DNA from: Perkinsus marinus ATCC 50983 | Lineage: Eukaryota; Perkinsozoa; Perkinsida; Perkinsidae | Length of the DNA stretch: 23,783 bases | Assembly: GCF_000006405.1 (NCBI RefSeq) | Contig: NW_003208496.1 | Coordinates: 195,527 to 219,309 of the forward strand | Reading direction: 5' to 3' | Shown: piece by piece, positions 17,679-23,783 of the stretch | Layout: the number at the start of each line of letters is the position of its first letter | Numbering within the stretch: the stretch's first letter is position 1 | Translations under genes and position numbers: made by a program | Notes under the pieces: generated by a model | Seen by the model: the letters and a program-made list of their open reading frames with translations, nothing else | Databases searched by the model: none | What the model was told of the DNA's origin: nothing

Positions 17679-19269
17679 CTATGCAACGCTTCTCCTTACT
17701 ACCGTCACGAAGTTCTTGAATCCATATTCCTGCACTGGTGCTCGCTTGCCAAAAGTCCGACGGTAAGAATCAGCGAGCCTGCCCGCTGGAGAGTCCGACA
17801 GACCATGCTCCCGAACCAGTTCCTTGAGCTCCCCTATCAGCTCCGGGGGGAGACGGAATTGGCTCGCTGTTGACTTGGAGGCGTGATCTAAAGATACCCC
17901 ATGCACGCACGCACATAAGATACCCCATCTCTAGTGTTGGACCATATTTTCGCTTTCCTCAGCTGAGCTCAGGCGTTTCCTCACTAGTCATAGAAGTTCA
18001 CATATGAGAAAAAAGAACAAAATTTCCACAGAATTTTTATGTTGTCACCGACATATGCGTGCATGTTTCCAACCCTGCCTACCTCCCTTTGCATCCAGAC
18101 GTGCCAGCCCTGATGTTGCATAGAGGCACCTTCTAGTCACCCTCACCCCTTTAGGACCATGGCCACCACTCCCTAGGCACAGGTTCGATCCCCGGCAACG
18201 ACACAATATTACGTTTATTCACGGAACCTCCTTCCTTGCCCACCGTAGCTGCCATATTTTGTTCCTTGTCCTCGGCCTCCTTCAGCAGAGCCTCACAGTC
18301 AAGCATGGTGTAGTCCAACTTCTCTATAGCATCCTTCGCCACGCCCTCCGAAGTGAACGTCACATTCGCCCAACCAGCACATCTCGTCGGATCTAATCAC
18401 AATACAACGATCCCTCATAAAAGGCAAATTTACTACTAGTGTGCTATTGTCTGCAACTCGCAGAATTCAACAAATTTCCCAATGAGAAATAGCTTATTAA
18501 GAATTCAGCCATACCATCGAAAAGCGTTCGCCAAGATTCATCTCTCACTGCAAAATTCATCGAATTCTGCGAGCTACCAACAATAGCACACTTTATTTCG
18601 GGCGCTCTGTACTACTCTGCACATGTAGAATGAACAACAGTCGAACCTGAGGACCTACATTTCCTATCCCTTCCTATATATACCCTCTCAATAACAGCAG
18701 GATCATTGTTCCCCTCAGGCAACACACCCAACACTGTCGTCTTGATCCACTCCGACGAAGCCTCCACAGGAAGGTTGTTGAGGAAAACACTGCGAGCTCT
18801 AAGGCCAGCACACTCCCCACAACGACGCGCCCCCAAACGCCTTACGCCTTATCCTTATCGATTTTCTTGGGTGCTCGCTGTACAGGCTCTCCTTCAGCAC
18901 CTTTGCTCCGCTTCGCTGCACCTAACATTAGCGATAACACATCCCCGAAGAATTTTTCCGCGACTTCAATGAACAACAACTCGTACTAGAAACTACGCTC
19001 CTCGCTCGAATTAACTCCTGGTGATGAACGCAGCATCCTCCAAAGGGAATGACTAGTAGTAATTACCCTTGGTACGAGGATAATTACCCCTATTACACAT
19101 TCCACCAATACTAACCTTCCTTCTGCCGCCTTTCCCTATTCCGCTTCCTCTTCTTCGTCTCCCCGACGTTCTCTGAAGTCTGAGTGGCATCGGCGGGGGT
19201 TATCGCCTTGGTCGCTGCCTCAACCGGAATTCCCTCTTCCTTCTCCCCCAGAAGCTCCAAGACGTCCAT
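17679..19269 (-). CDS. RRM + LOTUS/OST-HTH RNA-binding protein
   Basis: Exons 19269-19116, 18921-18846, 18789-18655, 18382-18213, 18109-18083 (27-nt micro-exon) and 17887-17679. Phases close and give 256 residues. The N-terminal 75 residues are charged, with a Lys/Arg cluster (KKRKRNRERRQK) like a nuclear signal. The RRM spans about 77-150: RNP2-like VFLNNLP, RNP1-like GWANVTF. A LOTUS/OST-HTH domain fills the C-terminus: ELIGELKELVREHG, then DSYRRTFGKRAPVQEYGF. RRM and LOTUS domains occur together in MARF1-type RNA regulators; here there is one of each and no NYN nuclease in view. The donor of exon 3 (GTCCTC) is weak. A short open segment near 17630 (VEIVVDYVELHLN) looks like a LOTUS last strand, but its phase does not fit, so I end at the TAG at 17679-17681. 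Confidence 0.72.
17933..18076 (-). mobile_element. 180-bp TIR element, copy 6, in intron 5 of the RRM-LOTUS gene
   Basis: Sense to the gene, in the 195-nt intron 17888-18082, ending 6 nt from the donor. Termini AGTGTTGGACCATATTTTC and AGGGTTGGAAACATGC are inverted copies. Core CTGAGCTCAGCTGAGGAAAG is intact. It has a shortened interior. The flank carries a 12-bp direct repeat AAGATACCCCAT. Confidence 0.85.
18110..18212 (-). repeat. 103-nt intron with antisense tRNA T-arm motif
   Basis: Intron 4 of the RRM-LOTUS gene. Read along the gene it begins GTAATATTGTGTCGTTGCC and continues GGGGATCGAACC, the antisense of GGTTCGATCCCC. The phase (C|GG) closes with the 27-nt micro-exon that follows. Confidence 0.62.
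18438..18592. mobile_element. 155-bp MITE with 40-bp inverted repeats
   Basis: Arms 18438-18477 and 18553-18592 are inverted copies (begin AGTGTGCTATTGT; about 34 of 40 match, and both contain CTCGCAGAATTC). It sits in intron 3 of the RRM-LOTUS gene (18383-18654). No target duplication is obvious. Like the 180-bp family it starts with AGTGT, but the arms are otherwise different. Confidence 0.88.
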
Positions 19270-19272
19270 CAA

Positions 19273-19700
19273 TCAACACAGGGCTAAAAATATGCATTCT
19301 TGCAACGCTTCGCTCCGCCCTCCCCGAACCAAAATCCCACCACTGTGAACACAACAGACGACTGAATGTACCAGGACACCGTTATGAACAGACATGGGAC
19401 ACCAACTGGAAAACCTCCGACGCTACCGCTTCGTAACGTGGCCTTCCATCTCCTCGTTCGCATGCTGAAGTCTATCAGCAACCTTCGAGCTCAGCGCTAT
19501 GCGAACTCTCACTCGCATTGACCGCTGGGCAACCTGATCCCACCAGAAGATATCTCTCAATCTCTGCAGGCCTATTTCAAGTCGTAGAGAAAACTGCCAC
19601 CCCACACGTATTCACTAGATGTCTACATAGGAACGACTATCTGATTACAAAACTCATACCGACAGGATCCGACAGATTCCGAATGCTGGACCGCCTCCTA
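19273..19700 (-). other. Unresolved minus-strand coding segments
   Basis: Segments near 19605-19425 (VAQRSMRVRVRIALSSKVAD-type helical sequence) and 19350-19273 read like exons, with an acceptor CCTGCAG and a donor GTAGCG between them. They end at a TGA (19273-19275) three bases before the RRM-LOTUS start codon. I could not find a start, and two different frames can be chained, so I give no protein. They may be a small separate gene. Confidence 0.3.
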
Positions 19701-19770
19701 TCAAAATTTCAAGAGGGAACACACAGAAAAGTAATCACATAACAATCCTAGGAACCTCGAAAGATACGCC

Positions 19771-22590
19771 TTATAGTCTTGCCTCTGCTAGTTCCGGTAT
19801 CGACGCCCACAGTTCCGCAGTGTGCTGGGATATGCTGATGATCTTCTGTAAATAGTGCGAAGACTTCCTCTCAAAATCAACCTAATGAACACTTCACAAA
19901 TCTCGCATCATAAACACGGGGAATCACTTTTCCCAGCAGAGCGACTATCTGTACTAGTTGCTCTCTCTCCAGGACCTCCAACGACTGTGTTATTTTCCTC
20001 ATAACCTTCCTAAGAACATGATTTATATCCTAGATGCTCCTGCTCGTCTGCTCGTTTACGCGAACTCCACCTCTACTCGACACAGCTCGCCGAAATCTGC
20101 GGCACCCATCGCTAACGTCTGGCCCTCCTCCAGCGACTCCACCAACAGGTTGGAGAGCGACACGTTGGGGAAGACCTGAGCATTTTCACACAGTCAGCGG
20201 CCTCAGGAGGAGCTCATTAGCCATGAATATTTCCCCCTCCCCAGCCGACCTACTACCTGCCTCACCCTAGGCCCCAAGAGATATTCCCCTTGGCCGTAGA
20301 ACAGACCCTGCGTGAGCTCAAATAGCGGTATGTTCTCGAATACTCGCACCTGGTAGAAAGACGTATCGGCGACTGGAATCAATAGCCCTTCCACACATAT
20401 GAGAATCCCCAAAGTTGCAGCGTTATTCATAGGCGCTGATACTCCCCTTTCTGAACCTCGCAAGAGTCGCATGCATGCCAATACGATGAGGTTTATATCA
20501 TCAATATAGACCAACAGCTGCCCTCCAAAAAGCCCAGCCGCGCAATCTTGTGAACGGTGAAGCGAGCATTTATCCCAGCCGATCGCGCTCAGTTGCTCAA
20601 CAGAAGAGCATGGCCTTCGGCAACTTACCGCATCGGGGTCAACAACATCGTCATCATCCTCTCCTCTTCCTCCTGTCCTCCATGTCGTTACCAACTTGCC
20701 GCGGATCGCGATAGTGCCCAACACTCTTACCTACGATGCGCTACGACATCTACTCTGCAAAGACGACCGACTCACCTTCCCTCGCATGACCACGAAGAAA
20801 GGCAAGGACGTGGCTTCTGGTTCGGTCACTCGGATGATAGGCACTCTAACTTCATCCGGCGCCCCTACAAGAACCCCGGTTCGATTCCCAGACATCACTA
20901 TTCTCCCTTCATATATCACCATGCTCAAGAGCCTGCTTCGACGCCACATTGACCTGAAGAGCTCTATGCACGCATACACATTCCCAATATTGTTATCACA
21001 TCTCCATCCGACCGTTGGTTTCCTATGGAGACCCATGAGCTTTCCGATCTATATATGCACCTTCCCGGGCGGTATCTCCTCTGATCCCAAGCACCTGGCG
21101 AATTCACAAAATTATGGTATAAAAAATCCTGCTACCCACCTATAGTGCTCCACAGTGTTCGAGTAGACAGAGAACAGAATGGACTACACGACGATAAGAA
21201 GTCTACTATTCGGTTTTCCTCCAAAATCCTGCAACAACAGATAGGTTCCGAATCATTTCACAACTAACACCTCTCACTTCAGCGGAGCCGTTGCTCGTGT
21301 AAATGGCTCTCGCTGTGAAATCCCAAAAATGCAATCGTTCTTGCATACCACAGTCGCCGCCCGCGGGGCATCATGCAGTAAGGCGAGCTCCCCGAACGTC
21401 TCCCCGGCAACATACGTTGCTACTGGTTTTTCTCCCGGTACGGGGAATATATTGACCTCCATACAGAGAGTTCGATAAAAGATTTTTATGGAATTTCTCA
21501 CCGCGCCATGAAATATGAGGAAAAACTCATTCCCCTCCTCTCCCTTGTGGCACACAACTTCTCCCTCCCGCATGCGGCGAATCTGACCATGGTGACACCA
21601 GCATCAAATAAAATATGCACATGGTCAACTGCATAAGTTCGGGGAACTCGTATTGGTTTTTATACACCGTCACTCCAAGTCGAAGCTTCTGAGCTCAGCT
21701 GAGGAAAGTGAACTTATATTCCATCACTAGGTGACATGCTGCGAATTTTACTGCGAACATCCACGATGCACTACCTGCAGCACTTTGATCATTTCCTTCA
21801 CTTGTTTCTCGGAAAAGCGCTCGAAAAAACTAAATTCCATAGATATTGCTACTTCATACCTACTAAAAATTCCAATACCAAACCACTCTGAATTCCTGCT
21901 GGCCGTACATGGCATTGTAGGTCGCCTCTACCTCCCTACGCATCCGCCTGCTCACCCTTCCGCCTCTCCTCTCGATCAAGGCCAGCATGTAACGCATCGT
22001 CTAAGACGCCCTATGCTACGTAGGAAGCAAAAGCGCCCCCACCGCGAACTGCCGCGTGATGAGATCCGTCCCTCTCTTCGGGCTGCTCTCGAGCTCAGCT
22101 TCCGACCATACACCTGCCATATGATACCTCCTACACCAGTCATGACGATATACATACGAAGGCCCACGAGAGGTGCAATAGAATGCTTGGTTCTATGTAT
22201 AGAGCCTCGACCGGGACACTAATTGACTCAATAGCCAGAAGGTAAATGAGCTGAAAACTACAACGATAATAAATGAGTCTTTCACGCCGAATATCTTTGG
22301 GGAAAATTCGAGTGTCTTAGTGCAACCGCATAAAAGTCACTGACTCAAGCCGATATCATTCTACGAGGTCAGATCCAGCGGGATCACGAAGAGCCGTTTG
22401 TCGCATTACCTGTAGCACTAGAGTTCGATGTGCACTGGGCCGGGCGGAAAAATTTAATAAGGACACCCGAATGCCCACCTGCAGTAAAATCAAGCACGTG
22501 AAGGGCCGACCTCTCACCTTGATCATTCTGTGTACGGTTACCTCCTACATCCTCCGTTTGCATAAGGCCTGATAAATCTGTCAAGGTCAT
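19771..22590 (-). CDS. Protein with tandem cyclic-nucleotide-binding domains
   Basis: Fifteen exons: 22590-22518, 22113-22043, 22010-21940, 21859-21775, 21582-21502, 21456-21278, 21228-21140, 21094-21000, 20953-20920, 20864-20776, 20730-20629, 20595-20266, 20175-20071, 20029-19928 and 19845-19771. All phases close, giving 526 residues. The first CNB domain (about residues 78-190) is canonical: FSFFERFSEKQVKEM, then EGEVVCHKGEEGNEFFLIF, and a phosphate-binding cassette FGELALLHDAPRAATV with Glu and Arg; the Ala before the TV resembles cAMP-type rather than cGMP-type sites. A second CNB (about 210-370; RRYRPG, LPFFVVMRGKVRV) has lost the cassette, and a third is only suggested. The C-terminus is helical. 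No kinase domain is visible. It could be a PKA-regulatory-like protein. Weak points: the 32-nt intron at 22011, the 33-nt in-frame intron 20596-20628 (it could be coding), and an alternative donor at 20256 instead of 20265. Confidence 0.75.
20865..20919 (-). repeat. 55-nt intron with antisense tRNA T-arm motif
   Basis: Intron 9 of the CNB gene. Along the gene it reads GTGATATATGAAGGG, then TGATGTCTGGGAATCGAACC, ending CTTGTAG. The motif is the antisense of GGTTCGATTCCC. The frame could also be read through without splicing, but only the spliced form keeps phase with both neighbours of the CNB domain. Confidence 0.55.
21593..21728 (+). mobile_element. 180-bp TIR element, copy 7, in intron 4 of the CNB gene
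   Basis: Antisense to the gene in the 192-nt intron 21583-21774. The right end (AGTGATGGAATATAAG on the other strand) and core TGAGCTCAGCTGAGGAAAG are clear. The left end is diverged (AAAATATGCACATGGTCAAC) and the interior is shortened. CATCA occurs just outside or at both ends and may be a target duplication. Confidence 0.8.
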
Positions 22591-22663
22591 CACCGCCGCC
22601 AAAACTCAACCTCAACCAGAGTCTCCAGAAAATATAAAGAATATTTCTATACTAGCTGCCCTC

Positions 22664-23783
22664 TCACTCTTCCAATAGCATGCGAATACCTCCCGCGACT
22701 GTCGCTATATCTGACTCGTCCTCGAGCTCCATAAAGCGCAACTTTTCCTCCGTAGAGAACTGCGGATCATCCGCCAGGTCGACGAGTCCCTGGCCGTCCA
22801 GAGCCGTATAGAACTTCTCAGGGAGCACAATGTTCGGGAAATGAATCTTGACCCAAGTGGAAACCTCTTCCTTGGGCCAAGTCTTGACCGCTACCGCCGG
22901 GGAGGGCATCAACGCTCGTACCATCGAGTAGTAGCAATACTTCATATCGAAATCCATATCGTACCAATAGTTCACGCCGACCGTCAGGCAATTTTGAGTC
23001 GCCGAGTGAAGCCACAAACTAGGTAGATAGATGGCGTCACCAGCATCTAGCACGATCGTTAGACACTCCGGGAGTTCCTCCACCTCCTTCAACACCCATA
23101 CCACATCTTCAGCCTCATGTTGAAGCTCCAGCGTACCGTCATCTTGACGATGATACGTTGCAGCCGGGAATCTACCCTCGCCTATGTGCGGTAGGAAACA
23201 AGGTGGCAGCAAGTTGAACACCTTTCGGCCCTTCAAACACGTGAAAATATTCTCATAGAAGTCCGAGTGAGTCGAAGAATGAGAGCGCTCGTCTCCAATC
23301 CAGAAGTTAACAGCATCCACCTTCGTCTCGAGCGTCTCGTCCAACCACTGGATCCTCTCCGGAATATACTTCCCCAACAACTCCGGTATTTCTTGTCTCA
23401 GTGAGTCGTTCTGATGGCTCAAATAGGGGATGCCTCGGTCTTCTCGACGAGACGTGATGTACTCCCAAAACTCACCATACGGTATCTTTTCCTCACAAGG
23501 CTTGGCAAAAACCTTGTTTTCCAAGACTGCATCAGCCCTGCCATTGGGCGTGAAATTGATACTCACTTCTCTATCAGCATCAACTGCCGTGCTCCAATCA
23601 ACTTTGTCGATACCCAACGCCTTCGTCACCCCAGTGATAATAGCACGTCGATTCTGCGATATGAAGTCCCTATAGAAGCGAAATGGATGCTCCTTTACAT
23701 CCTCATACTCTAGCCGCTGATCGTATCTTTGTCAGAAGCCATCCAAGATCGATGGCGGACTCACAAACAGTGCTAACGGCTGT
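22664..23783 (-). CDS. JMJD7-like JmjC-domain Fe(II)/2-oxoglutarate hydroxylase (5' end missing)
   Basis: Resembles JMJD7, the (3S)-lysyl hydroxylase of TRAFAC GTPases. The exon 23716-22664 (350 residues and stop) follows a 48-nt intron (23717-23764, donor GTGAGT, acceptor GATCAG). The last 19 nt of the upstream exon (23765-23783) join in phase 0. Family landmarks in order: FRFYRDFI near the start, VDAVNFWIGDERSHSSTHSD with the iron ligands His and Asp (HSD), the YEN motif, GRKVFNLLPP with the presumed 2-oxoglutarate lysine, distal His in LPSLWLHS, and VNYWYDMDFDMKY, which is characteristic of JMJD7. A C-terminal extension of about 80 residues goes beyond the human protein. Roughly 30-50 N-terminal residues are off the window. 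Its stop lies only 73 bp upstream of the CNB-gene start codon. Confidence 0.92.

Noticed and set aside
20480-20520. YIDD motif suggesting a reverse transcriptase
   Set aside because: No other RT motif surrounds it, and the segment fits a phase-consistent exon of the CNB gene.
20696-21145. Plus-strand 149-codon open frame
   Set aside because: Antisense to several mini-exons of the CNB gene that join in phase with domain continuity.

Overview
The window is nuclear DNA of an intron-rich protist. Genes have canonical GT-AG introns of 32 to about 440 nt, mid-range GC, standard stop codons and mitochondrial targeting peptides. A perkinsid-type alveolate (Perkinsus or a relative) fits best. This rests on overall style and was not tested by any search. 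I rebuilt exon structures by hand from splice signals, reading-frame phase and protein-family fit. Where stated, the exon phases close exactly.

Layout. 1-663: an adrenodoxin-type ferredoxin (minus strand, 3' part off the left edge) that runs into an intron made of a GTA microsatellite. 984-4386: a nine-exon minus-strand gene for a mitochondrially targeted protein joining a [2Fe-2S] ferredoxin domain to a leucine-rich-repeat domain. 4585-6593: NADPH-cytochrome P450 reductase (minus). These three redox genes lie head to tail. 6594-11400 is gene-poor. It holds two blocks of a 53-bp minisatellite, several palindromes, a possible worn retroelement and a 40-bp tandem repeat rich in acceptor-like motifs. 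11754-13121: an intronless Na+/Ca2+(K+) exchanger-type antiporter (plus). 13734-14740: a SpoU/TrmH RNA 2'-O-ribose methyltransferase (plus). 15008-15439: a small unknown gene (minus), divergent from mitochondrial thioredoxin at 15732-16372 (plus). 16898-17482: a small unknown gene (plus), convergent with an RRM + LOTUS/OST-HTH protein at 17679-19269 (minus). 19771-22590: a fifteen-exon protein with cyclic-nucleotide-binding domains (minus). 22664-23783: a JMJD7-like JmjC hydroxylase (minus, 5' end off the right edge), 73 bp from the preceding gene.

The main discovery is in the introns. A short inverted-terminal-repeat element of about 180 bp (core CTGAGCTCAGCTGAGG) occurs seven times. Six copies are inside introns of three unrelated genes, in both orientations, and one copy makes up 188 of 209 nt of its intron. 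Four other introns carry a tRNA T-arm motif antisense to the gene, with the tRNA-like 3' tail forming the 5' splice site. One further intron holds a 155-bp MITE with 40-bp arms. Together these suggest an active or recent history of intron creation by mobile elements (introners), with at least two independent families in 24 kb.

Functionally, the left cluster is an electron-transfer group: P450 reductase, adrenodoxin-like ferredoxin and the ferredoxin-LRR fusion. The right part carries signalling (cyclic nucleotide), RNA-binding and oxygenase genes with no obvious common pathway.
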